Position numbers and translations under genes: made by a program. From Sphingomonadales bacterium (GTDB taxonomy: Bacteria > Pseudomonadota > Alphaproteobacteria > Sphingomonadales > Sphingomonadaceae): a stretch of DNA of 64,000 bases. Location of the stretch: positions 1 to 64,000 of the forward strand of contig JAGWUH010000007.1 in the NCBI GenBank assembly GCA_028868535.1, in the 5' to 3' direction. Below the pieces are notes generated by a model that was not told the origin of the DNA, did no database searches, and saw nothing but the letters and a program-made list of their open reading frames with translations. This document shows, in pieces, positions 42,828-50,639 of this stretch. The first letter of the stretch is position 1. Every line of letters begins with the position of its first letter.

Positions 42828-43889
42828 TCAGTTGATCGTCACCCGGAAGCGCAGCGCGCCGGAGGTGCCTGCCGCGAGGTTGCTGAGCGTGCCGGTAACG
42901 GTCGGCGGCGTTGCCGAATAGGCGCCGCCGGCCGCGCCGCCCGAGCAGGTGCTGCCCGAGACCGTGGCGTTGACGAAGATGCCGTAGGCCGACTGGTAGG
43001 TCACCGTGGCGGGCAGGGCGTCCGAAATCGCCAGGTTGGTCGCGGTGGCGGCGCCGGCGCCGTTGGCGACGGCGATGCAATATTCGATGACGGCGCCGGG
43101 GATCGCCTTGGGGTTGCTGGCCCCGTTGATCGGGTCGGAGACGATCGTCGAGTACTTGTTCACGGACAGCACCGCGCCGGCGACAGTGTAATCGCCCTTG
43201 ACCGAGTACTTGCCGTCGCCCGCGACGTCGCCGCCGGTGCCGGCTGCGTCGGCGAGCACGGTATCGACGCCGGCGGTGTTGGCGCCGGCGGTGTTGGTCA
43301 GCACCGGACCCTCGCTGCCGACGGTGGCGCCGGATTCGGCGGTGGCGGTCAGCACAACGCCGGATACCTGGCCGTTGGTGGCGCCGGCCGGGATGTCGGA
43401 GACGACGAACACCGTCTTGGTGGTGTCGGCGGCGAGCTCGTCGATGTAGGTGACCTGGGTGTCGGTCCCGGCATCGTAGGTGCCGTTGCCGTTGGTATCG
43501 ACGTAGTAGCGGACGTTGCCGACGTCGAACGCGTCGGTGCCGCCGTGCTGGGCGGTGGCGCCGCTGGCCTGGTTGGTGGCGGCGAGACCGACGTCGATCG
43601 TGTCGTTCGAGGCGTTGGTGACGGTGAAGGTCGTCACCTGCGCCAGTGCGCCCGGGGCCACCGTGGTGGTGGCACCGGCGGTGGTCATTGTCAGCACCAC
43701 CTTGCGGTCGACGGTGACGGTGTTGGTGGCGGACTGCGCGGTCTGCGCGACGGCGCCGACGTTGTAGTTGACCGAGACCGTGTTGGTGATCGTCGCGCCG
43801 GCAGTGGTGCCCGCGGCGTGGGCCGATCCGGCGAGGCCGATCGAGAGCGCGGCGAAGCCTGCCGCTTGCAGCAGCCTGTATTTCTTCAT
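42828..43889 (-). CDS. Secreted DUF11-like surface protein (353 residues)
   Basis: A secreted protein of 353 residues with a signal peptide ending near GSAHA/AG (residue 26). After it comes the module ATITNTVSVNYNVGA...ATNTVTVDR, then two immunoglobulin-like beta domains, with a calcium-binding-like stretch YYVDTNGNGTYDAGTDTQVT in the middle. The last domain starts SVNKYSTIVSDPINGASNPK and ends in FRVTIN, as expected for a DUF11 domain. The ATG at 43889 is preceded by AGGGG; a TTG three codons earlier is less likely. It is the third gene of the operon. Confidence 0.8.
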   Translation of the reverse strand: MKKYRLLQAAGFAALSIGLAGSAHAAGTTAGATITNTVSVNYNVGAVAQTAQSATNTVTVDRKVVLTMTTAGATTTVAPGALAQVTTFTVTNASNDTIDVGLAATNQASGATAQHGGTDAFDVGNVRYYVDTNGNGTYDAGTDTQVTYIDELAADTTKTVFVVSDIPAGATNGQVSGVVLTATAESGATVGSEGPVLTNTAGANTAGVDTVLADAAGTGGDVAGDGKYSVKGDYTVAGAVLSVNKYSTIVSDPINGASNPKAIPGAVIEYCIAVANGAGAATATNLAISDALPATVTYQSAYGIFVNATVSGSTCSGGAAGGAYSATPPTVTGTLSNLAAGTSGALRFRVTIN

Positions 43890-43980
43890 GATTGCCAACC
43901 CCTAAGCATCACTGCTCATGCATTTCCTCAACAATCGCACGAGCGGTGGAGTTCGAATGCGGTGGACCGCCCCGTTGCGT

Positions 43981-44451
43981 TCAGCGAACCACCGCGTGGT
44001 ATTCGACGACGCCGTCGCCGCCGGGCGGGATCGCCGCGATCACCCAGCGCACCTGGGTCACGTCCGCCGCCTGCGCCGGCCGCGAGCCGCCCTTGCCGTC
44101 CGGGACGACCAGCGCGGCGAGCGCGCCCCAGTTGCGGCCGCCATCGACCGAGGCCTCGAACGTGCCGAAGCCGTCGTCGGCCAGCCGCACCGCCGCGGGC
44201 AGCGGGTTGGTGACGACGAAATGTTCGGCCGGGCGGGCGCCGCCGTTGCGGTAGCGGGTCGAGAATACCAGCCGGTCGCCGGGGAACACCCGCGTCGCCG
44301 GGACCAGGACGTGGCGTTCGCGCCCGTCCTCGCGGACGACGCGATCGACCTTGACCTCGCTGGCGAGCTGGACCTCGCCGGCGAGCGCGGGCGTCGCCAG
44401 GCCGAAAGTGATGCCCGCGAGGGCGGCAAGCAGGATGCGGATGCGGTTCAC
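43981..44451 (-). CDS. Small secreted beta-sandwich protein of the DUF11 operon
   Basis: A protein of 156 residues with a signal peptide to about ATPALA/GE (residue 24). The mature part reads like one DUF11-type beta sandwich (VFPGDRLVFSTRYRNGGARP, AEHFVVTNPLPAAVRLADDG). It starts with GTG, preceded by GAGGAAA that overlaps the stop of the upstream gene, 11 bases away, so the two are coupled. It could be a periplasmic chaperone or a minor subunit for the larger DUF11 proteins. Confidence 0.78.
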   Translation of the reverse strand: MNRIRILLAALAGITFGLATPALAGEVQLASEVKVDRVVREDGRERHVLVPATRVFPGDRLVFSTRYRNGGARPAEHFVVTNPLPAAVRLADDGFGTFEASVDGGRNWGALAALVVPDGKGGSRPAQAADVTQVRWVIAAIPPGGDGVVEYHAVVR

Positions 44452-44462
44452 GGCGGGTTTCC

Positions 44463-45440
44463 TCAGTTGATCCTGACCTGGAAGGTGATGGTGCGATCGG
44501 GCGCGCCGCCGGCAAACGAGCCGAGCGCGACGTCGATGCCCGACGCGCCGGCGGTGCCGGCATCGGCATCGGCGGCGTCGGACAGCGCCGCGCCATTCAG
44601 CGCCAGCGTGCCGGCACGGTAGCTGGTACCGGCGGGAATCGCGTCGGTGACGTGGACGCCGGTGGCAGTGCCGGAGCCGGCCGCGTGCGCGACCAGCGTG
44701 TAGGTGACGGTGGCGCCGGGCACGGGCGAGGTGCCGCCGAACGGATCGGCGATCGTCGCGGACTTTGCCAGCGTGATCGAGACCAGGCTGGCGACCATGG
44801 TGGCGAGCGCGTTCTGATCGGCGTGGCTGGAGCCGACGACGGCGTCGACGCCGCCGTCGCCACGGCCGGTGAACGTCGTGCCCGGGGCGCCGGAGCCGGT
44901 GGTGGCGATTGCCGTCAGCCGCACCTGGCTGGTCTGGGCGTCGCTGGCACCGGCGGGCAGCGCGACGATCACGAAAACCTTGATCGAGCCGTCGGCCGCG
45001 AGCGCGGCGGAGGCGGCGCCGTTGGCGATCACGGTATCGACGCCGGGATCGTAGGCGCCGTTGCCGTTGCTGTCGATCGCGAGCGCCTGGATCGTGCCGG
45101 TGAAGGCGTTGCCGGTGACGGTAGGGTTCGCGGTGAGGGTGAACGCCTCGCCGCCGTTGCCGGTGTTGGTCACCTGGTAGGCGAGCACGGCCGGGGCCGC
45201 GCCCGCGGCGACCGGGCCGGCGGTGAGCGGCGCCACCGCGACGTCGAGCAACTCGGCGACTTTCACCGTGACCGTGTTGGACGTCACCGAGGCGGTGGCC
45301 GCACCGGTCGAATAGGTCGCGGTGGCGACGTTGGCGATGTCGGTCCCGGCGGCGACGCCGGCCGCCAGCGCGGCGGGCGCGGCAAGCGCCGCGACGAGCG
45401 CGGTGGTGCCGGCGGAGATCAGGCGAAATCGGTTGTCCAT
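44463..45440 (-). CDS. Secreted DUF11-like surface protein (325 residues)
   Basis: The first gene of the operon encodes 325 residues with a signal peptide to about APAALA/AG (residue 27). It has the same plan as the 353-residue protein: N-terminal module TDIANVATATYSTGA...SNTVTVKV, a middle domain with AIDSNGNGAYDPGVDTVIAN, and a C-terminal DUF11 domain (VSITLAKSATIADPFGGTSP) that ends FQVRIN. The two are probably paralogues. A CtrA-like site lies 25-39 bases before the ATG. Confidence 0.8.
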   Translation of the reverse strand: MDNRFRLISAGTTALVAALAAPAALAAGVAAGTDIANVATATYSTGAATASVTSNTVTVKVAELLDVAVAPLTAGPVAAGAAPAVLAYQVTNTGNGGEAFTLTANPTVTGNAFTGTIQALAIDSNGNGAYDPGVDTVIANGAASAALAADGSIKVFVIVALPAGASDAQTSQVRLTAIATTGSGAPGTTFTGRGDGGVDAVVGSSHADQNALATMVASLVSITLAKSATIADPFGGTSPVPGATVTYTLVAHAAGSGTATGVHVTDAIPAGTSYRAGTLALNGAALSDAADADAGTAGASGIDVALGSFAGGAPDRTITFQVRIN

Positions 45441-45712
45441 GCCATCGGCCTACACCGATCGCAGTTAAATAGGGTTTAATGCCTAGGTAAATGTTCGTAT
45501 AGATTTACGGCACTTGTTAAGCCTTGCCGGATGCTTGCCCCATCACGGCGCGGAAATCCCGAAATTGTATGTGCGGGACAGCGTTAATTGGCGGGTGCGC
45601 GTAATTAACAGGCTGAAAACCGTTATCCATTAGAAGTGACGGCGATCATTAACGCCGGAATTTCATCCGGTCGATCAACAATCGTGCTTTTTCAAGGACT
45701 TGTGTTCGATCG
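45441..45712. promoter_or_regulatory. Divergent promoter region of the surface-protein genes
   Basis: 272 bases, more A/T-rich than the surroundings, between the DUF11 operon and the fibrillar adhesin gene. It contains a perfect CtrA-type site TTAA-ATAGGGT-TTAA at 45465-45479, close to the DUF11 operon start, and a perfect 7-bp inverted repeat GTTAATT-N13-AATTAAC at 45583-45609 near the middle. No clear -35/-10 pair can be assigned. Confidence 0.5.
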
Positions 45713-47605
45713 ATGTTCGCTCAATCGCTCAGCATGGGAATGTCGCGGCGGCTGCGGGCGTGGCTTGGCTGGCTGGCGGCGGCGTTGCTGGCCGCGATCC
45801 TGGCGTCGGCGCCGGCCCGGGCTGCCAACTGCACGATGGCCACCGCGCAGGGCGCGACCGGGCCGGCGAACTGGCAGTCCTATTGCTGGATCGATTTCTC
45901 CACGTACGTCGATGCCACCGCTCGGTCCGCGGGCGGGCAGAACTTCAGCCTGGCGCTGCAGGACGGCACCGTGCTGGCGTTCAACATGAAGGTCAGCGGC
46001 GCGGCGATCGCGCCTTCGGCCTCGCCGACGTGGAGCGGCGCGGCGGTGGGCAACACCGCGTTCCTTGGCATCGCCGGGAAGCCGGCGCTGTACCAGTCGG
46101 CGGCCGGGACGACGACGATCGCCATTTCCGCGATCACGCTGACGCCGCCGGCCGGGGGCGGGACGGTGACGTCGTACATGTTCGTGGCCGGCGATGCCGA
46201 GTCCTCGAACGACGGGGAATCGCTGAAGTTCGTCACCAACGGCGGCGGCTGGCAGTTGCTCGACCAATCGGGTCCGATCAGCGGCAGCACTTATCCCACT
46301 GCCGCCGGCGCCGGCACCGGCACCTACACCGTCACCGGCGTCGCGGGGACCGTCGGCGCCTACATCGTCGGCACCAGCACGCCGACGACGCTGACCACGA
46401 CGCTGGTGGGGGGCGGGCTGCAGGGGGCGATGTTCGCGGTGCGCTTCGCGTCGATCCAGTTGACGACGCGGATCACCGGCGCGCGCGCCGCGGCGGCGGA
46501 CCAGTTCGCGTTCTCGATCAATGCCACCAATGGCGGCGCGACGCTGTCCGCCGGCACCAGCAGCGGCACCGGGCTCGGCCCGTTCACCGCCGCGTCGCTG
46601 TCGAGCACCAGCGCCCTGCCGTTGACGCTGAACCAGGCGATGGCCGCCGGATCGGCCAACGCGATCGGGCACTATCGCTCGCTGCTGACCTGCACCAACA
46701 GCGCCGCCGGCTCGACGACGCCGATGCCCGGCGGCGTCGCCACCACCAGCTACAGCTTCGGCGCGATGCAGTTCGGCGACAACGTCGCCTGTACCTACAC
46801 GATGACGCCCTATCCGCACCTGACGCTGGCGAAGGCGCTGGGCGGCGGGGGGCGGCAGTTCGCCAACGACCAGTTCGAGCTGCGGATCGACGCCGGTACG
46901 ACCACTGTCGCCACCACCACGACCACCGGCACCGGCACGACGGTGGGCAACGGCGTGACCACGCCGTACCAGGCGACGGCGGGGACGACGTACCGCTTCT
47001 ACGAGCAGGGGGCGGGCGCGACCAGCCTGGGCCAGTACACGGCGACGATGGCGTGCAGCAACGCCTGGAGCGGCTCGTCGACGGTGCTGGCCGGCGCGCC
47101 GGGCGGGAGCATCACCCCGCAGATGGGCGACGTCATCACCTGCACGATCACCAACACGCGGATCGCCGCCAATGCGCTGCTGACGATCCTCAAGAGCTCA
47201 TCGCTGGTGTCGGACCCGGTGAACGGGACGAACAACCCCAAGTTCATTCCCGGCGCCATCGTCCGCTATGCGTTCACCGTCGCCAACACCGGGCCGAGCG
47301 CGGTGGACAGCAATTCGCTGTGGCTGGTCGATACGCTGCCGGCCACGCTGAGCGTCGGCACCGCCGCCTCGCCGGTGTTCGCCCAGGGCACGCCGGGCAG
47401 CGGGTTGACCTTCACCAGCGGCACCGACCTGCGGTTCTCGAGCGCATCGAGCCCGCCGGCATCGTTCGCGGCCTGCAATTATACCCCGGTCTCGGCCTAC
47501 GACAGCGCGGTGCGCTATGTCTGCCTGAACCCGAAGGGGGCGATGGCGGGCTCCACCGGGACGCCCCCGTCGTTCACGCTGAGCATCCAGGCCCGCGTCA
47601 ACTGA
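45713..47605 (+). CDS. CshA-like fibrillar adhesin-related protein with DUF11 end
   Basis: A secreted protein of 630 residues, divergent from the DUF11 operon. A signal peptide ends near SAPARA/AN (residue 38). The N-terminal domain (NWQSYCWIDFSTY, FSLALQDGTVLAFNMKVSG) resembles the non-repetitive domain of streptococcal CshA fibrillar adhesins. Two beta domains rich in Thr follow (about 245-480), then a DUF11 domain from about 485 (LTILKSSSLVSDPVNGTNNP) that ends SIQARVN. This last domain closely matches the final domain of the 353-residue protein. The first ATG is used; ATG 45734 or 45740 would also keep the signal peptide. Confidence 0.72.
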   Translation: MFAQSLSMGMSRRLRAWLGWLAAALLAAILASAPARAANCTMATAQGATGPANWQSYCWIDFSTYVDATARSAGGQNFSLALQDGTVLAFNMKVSGAAIAPSASPTWSGAAVGNTAFLGIAGKPALYQSAAGTTTIAISAITLTPPAGGGTVTSYMFVAGDAESSNDGESLKFVTNGGGWQLLDQSGPISGSTYPTAAGAGTGTYTVTGVAGTVGAYIVGTSTPTTLTTTLVGGGLQGAMFAVRFASIQLTTRITGARAAAADQFAFSINATNGGATLSAGTSSGTGLGPFTAASLSSTSALPLTLNQAMAAGSANAIGHYRSLLTCTNSAAGSTTPMPGGVATTSYSFGAMQFGDNVACTYTMTPYPHLTLAKALGGGGRQFANDQFELRIDAGTTTVATTTTTGTGTTVGNGVTTPYQATAGTTYRFYEQGAGATSLGQYTATMACSNAWSGSSTVLAGAPGGSITPQMGDVITCTITNTRIAANALLTILKSSSLVSDPVNGTNNPKFIPGAIVRYAFTVANTGPSAVDSNSLWLVDTLPATLSVGTAASPVFAQGTPGSGLTFTSGTDLRFSSASSPPASFAACNYTPVSAYDSAVRYVCLNPKGAMAGSTGTPPSFTLSIQARVN

Positions 47606-47719
47606 ACCGCCGCAGGGCCGGTCGGCGGCGGCGCGTCCAGGCCACAAGGGAGGGCGGGCGCACAGGCACCCGCCCCCAGGGTGGACACGGCGCATGCGAC
47701 TGTCACCGTGCGGGAACGC

Positions 47720-50227
47720 TCAGAAGTTGACGGTGGCGTCGATGCCGAAGGTGCGCGGCGCGTTGAAGTTGCCGTAGTCGCCCTGCACGTTGCCGATGGC
47801 GCCCGCGTAGATGTTCGAGGTCTGCACCGAAGGCAGGCTGTTCGAGGGATCGCGGCGGAACACGTACTGGGTATCGAACATGTTGCGCACCCAGGCGCCG
47901 AACGTCAGCTTCTGCCCGCCGGGGCCGACCGCGACGTTGGCCACCGACAGCCGGCCGTTGACCACGAACGAGGCATCGTTGTGGGTGGCGAACTGGTCGA
48001 AGGCCTGGGTCGACTGCGAGTAGTTGGCATCGAGGTGCAGGCGGACCGAGGCGCTGGTCTTCGCGATCGGCAGTTCGTAGTCGATCGAGCCCGACGCGGC
48101 ATTGCGCGGCGTGAAGACAATGTAGAACTTCTGCAGGACCGTGGATACGTTGCCCGTGGCGACGCCGGCGGCGGTGCGCTCGGTGAGGGTGATCGGGATC
48201 GCCGGGATGTCGGTGTAGGTGTAGGCATAGCTGGCGTTCAGCGTCAGCCCTTCGATCGGGCGCACCGTCAGGTCGGCCTCGACGCCGCGGATCCTGGTGA
48301 CGCCGGGGGCGTTTATGGTGACGAGGTTGTTGAACGTGCCCGTCGCCGTCGGCTGCAGCGTCGAGATGTCGACCTGGCTGTTCTTGCGGTCCATGATGTA
48401 GCCGGCGAGGTTGAGGCGTGCCTTGTGGTCGAACAGGTCGGTCTTCAGGCCGACTTCGTAGGACTTCAGGTCCTCCGGATCGAACGCCTGGTAATCGGCC
48501 GTCCGCGACGAGGCGCCGCCGGCGCGGTAGCCGGTCGCGTACTTGGCGTAGAGGTGGATGTCCGGGGTCGCGTCCCAGGCCAGCGTGACCATCGGGTTGA
48601 AGCGGTTCCAGCTCTTGTCCAGCGGCCGGTAGCCGTTGGCGGTCGCCGCGGCAGTGTTCACGTCGTAGTTGATGTTGCGCGAGAAGTGCAGCACGCCGCG
48701 CTTGGTGTCGTGCGTGTAGCGCGCGCCCACCGTCAGGTGCAGGGCATTGCCGGCGTTGTAGGTCATCTGGCCGTAGGCGGCATAGCTCTTCGACCAGACT
48801 TCCGAGGCACGGTCGATCGAGCGGCAGCCGGGTTGCGAGCCGAAGCCGGCCGAGCCGGTGCACGGGTCGAGCACGGTGACCGCGGTCAGGGTCGGGTTGA
48901 ACGCCATCGAGTTCGGCGTGGCGGCGTCGTCGGTGACGTGTTCCTTGAAGTAGTAGAGGCCGGCGACATAGTCGACCGGGCCGATCGAGCCCACCGCCTG
49001 CAGCTCCTGGCTGAACTGGCGCTGATAGAGATCGGCGAGGCTGTAGCGGCTGAAGTTGCAGCCGCTGCCGGTGCAGTTCAGGCCGACTGCGGGGACGCGG
49101 TGCGCGCCGCCCGAATTGTCCCACTGCGTTGCATCGACGCCGCGCCAGGCGGTGATCGAGCGGACTTCCAGCTCGGGCGAGTGGTGCCACTTGAAGGTGT
49201 TGGTGAAGCCGTGGGTCTTGTCGATGCTCGGCTGCTGCGGCACGCCGATGTCGGCGACGTCCATGCGCGTCGTGCCGTTGACCTTGACCAGCGGCGACAG
49301 CGGCTTGATCGCGCCCGTCAGCGAGGTGAACGCGGTGCCGGGAAGGGCGCAAGCCGAAGCGGCAGCCTGGGCGCCGGCGACGCAGCCGTTGGGGTTGGTG
49401 TTGAGCAGCTGGCTGTAGAACGGCGAGTTCTTGTCCTGCGCGACATCGTACGAGAAATCGTTGGTGATCGCGTCCGTCGGCTGCCAGCGCGCGGTCACGC
49501 GCAGGCCCTTGCGGTCATAGTAGTTCCAGCCGGTCTGGCCGGCCAGGGGGTTCTTCGTGGTGGCGCCCTGGTACTGGACGATGCCGTCGAACTTCAGCGA
49601 CAGGTTCATGAACTTCGGCAGGTCGATGTGGCCTTCGGCCGTGTGCGAGCCATAGTTGCCGATGCCGCCGGAGAAGCGGCCGCCGAACTCGCCCGAAGGC
49701 GCGCGGGTGACGATCGACAGCGCGCCGCCTTCGGTGTTGCGGCCGAACAGCGTGCCCTGCGGCCCCTTGAGCACCTCGATGCGTTCGACGTCGAACAGTG
49801 CGGCGTTGAGCCCGTGCTGGCGGCCGAGATAGACGCCGTCGATGTAGATGCCGACGCCCTGCTCGCGCGCGGGCTGGTTGGCGTCGAGCGGGACGATGCC
49901 GCGGATGCCGACGGTCAGCGCCGACTGGCGGGCCTCGAAGGTGGCGACCCGGAGCGAGGGCACGGCGCCGTCGGCGAGGTCGTAGAGGCTCTGGACGTGG
50001 CGCTTCTTGATGTCCTCGGTGCCCATCACCGCCATCGCGATCGGCGTCTTCTGCAGGCTGGTTTCGCGCTTGGTCGCGGTGACGACGATCTCGGTCAGGC
50101 CCGAATTGTCCTGCGTGGCGGCGGCATCGGTTGCGGCGGCTTCGCCATCGGCGGCAAATGCCGGCGCGGCCAGCAGCGCAATGGCCATCGCGCCGAGCGC
50201 GGTCGAGAATCGGTAGGCAATCGACAT
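47720..50227 (-). CDS. TonB-dependent outer-membrane receptor
   Basis: A receptor of 835 residues that takes up an unknown ligand across the outer membrane with energy from TonB. It has a signal peptide (to about APAFA/AD, residue 25), the TonB box region TEIVVTATKRE, a plug domain (SLYDLADGAVPSLRV, VERIEVLKGPQGTLFGRNTE), and a 22-strand barrel that ends in a terminal Phe (IDATVNF). The ATG at 50227 is chosen for the signal peptide; 69 further codons upstream are open but unlike the family. No substrate enzyme lies beside it, so the ligand cannot be inferred. Confidence 0.92.
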   Translation of the reverse strand: MSIAYRFSTALGAMAIALLAAPAFAADGEAAATDAAATQDNSGLTEIVVTATKRETSLQKTPIAMAVMGTEDIKKRHVQSLYDLADGAVPSLRVATFEARQSALTVGIRGIVPLDANQPAREQGVGIYIDGVYLGRQHGLNAALFDVERIEVLKGPQGTLFGRNTEGGALSIVTRAPSGEFGGRFSGGIGNYGSHTAEGHIDLPKFMNLSLKFDGIVQYQGATTKNPLAGQTGWNYYDRKGLRVTARWQPTDAITNDFSYDVAQDKNSPFYSQLLNTNPNGCVAGAQAAASACALPGTAFTSLTGAIKPLSPLVKVNGTTRMDVADIGVPQQPSIDKTHGFTNTFKWHHSPELEVRSITAWRGVDATQWDNSGGAHRVPAVGLNCTGSGCNFSRYSLADLYQRQFSQELQAVGSIGPVDYVAGLYYFKEHVTDDAATPNSMAFNPTLTAVTVLDPCTGSAGFGSQPGCRSIDRASEVWSKSYAAYGQMTYNAGNALHLTVGARYTHDTKRGVLHFSRNINYDVNTAAATANGYRPLDKSWNRFNPMVTLAWDATPDIHLYAKYATGYRAGGASSRTADYQAFDPEDLKSYEVGLKTDLFDHKARLNLAGYIMDRKNSQVDISTLQPTATGTFNNLVTINAPGVTRIRGVEADLTVRPIEGLTLNASYAYTYTDIPAIPITLTERTAAGVATGNVSTVLQKFYIVFTPRNAASGSIDYELPIAKTSASVRLHLDANYSQSTQAFDQFATHNDASFVVNGRLSVANVAVGPGGQKLTFGAWVRNMFDTQYVFRRDPSNSLPSVQTSNIYAGAIGNVQGDYGNFNAPRTFGIDATVNF

Positions 50228-50381
50228 GCAAGTTTCCCCTGAACGGCCGGTCGGCCGGTTGCTCCGGGGAAGCTTTGCGGATGTTTCCGACGTGGATGCC
50301 CCCCGGCTCGGGAGGGCTGCTAACGAATGCACATGACGGCGCGGCGACGTCGCGATGACGGATCGAAGAATCTCCGGCGCC

Positions 50382-50409
50382 GGTTGCAACCTGGTTGCAA
50401 CGTTTGCAC
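50382..50409. promoter_or_regulatory. Array of TGCAAC sites between two TonB receptors
   Basis: GGTTGCAACC (a perfect 10-bp palindrome, 50382-50391), then GGTTGCAACG 11 bases on, then a TTTGCACC half-site. The 11-base step puts the sites on one face of the helix. They lie 155-182 bases before the minus-strand receptor and about 230 before the plus-strand one. Apart from this and the site at 50531, the 412-base gap 50228-50639 shows no gene. Confidence 0.45.
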
Positions 50410-50530
50410 CCTGCCGACGTCGCCGGTCCGTCACGTGGGCCCCCGGATTGCCGTATCGCGGTTCGCGACAGCGCGCGCCGCGGGCGCTTCGTGATCCGGG
50501 CGGGGTGCTGCAGGCTTCCCCCGAGCAATA

Positions 50531-50544
50531 TGCAACCGATTGCG
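50531..50544. promoter_or_regulatory. LacI-type near-palindrome TGCAACCGATTGCG
   Basis: A 14-base near-palindrome with the same TGCAACC half-site as the array at 50382, about 96 bases before the ATG of the plus-strand receptor. Central C-G steps flanked by TGCAA/TTGC arms are typical of LacI-family operators. No LacI regulator gene is in the window. Confidence 0.4.
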
Positions 50545-50639
50545 AAACCGCATTGACCGGTTAGGCCAAACCCATTACCGCCGTCACATTATCGTTTGAG
50601 CGCCGATACTTAACGGCGCCAGTCGCATGGGAGGGATGA

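Noticed and set aside
47651..47674. Hairpin GGGCGGG-N10-CCCGCCC between the adhesin and the receptor gene
   Set aside because: Stable, but without a T run on either strand; its role cannot be decided.
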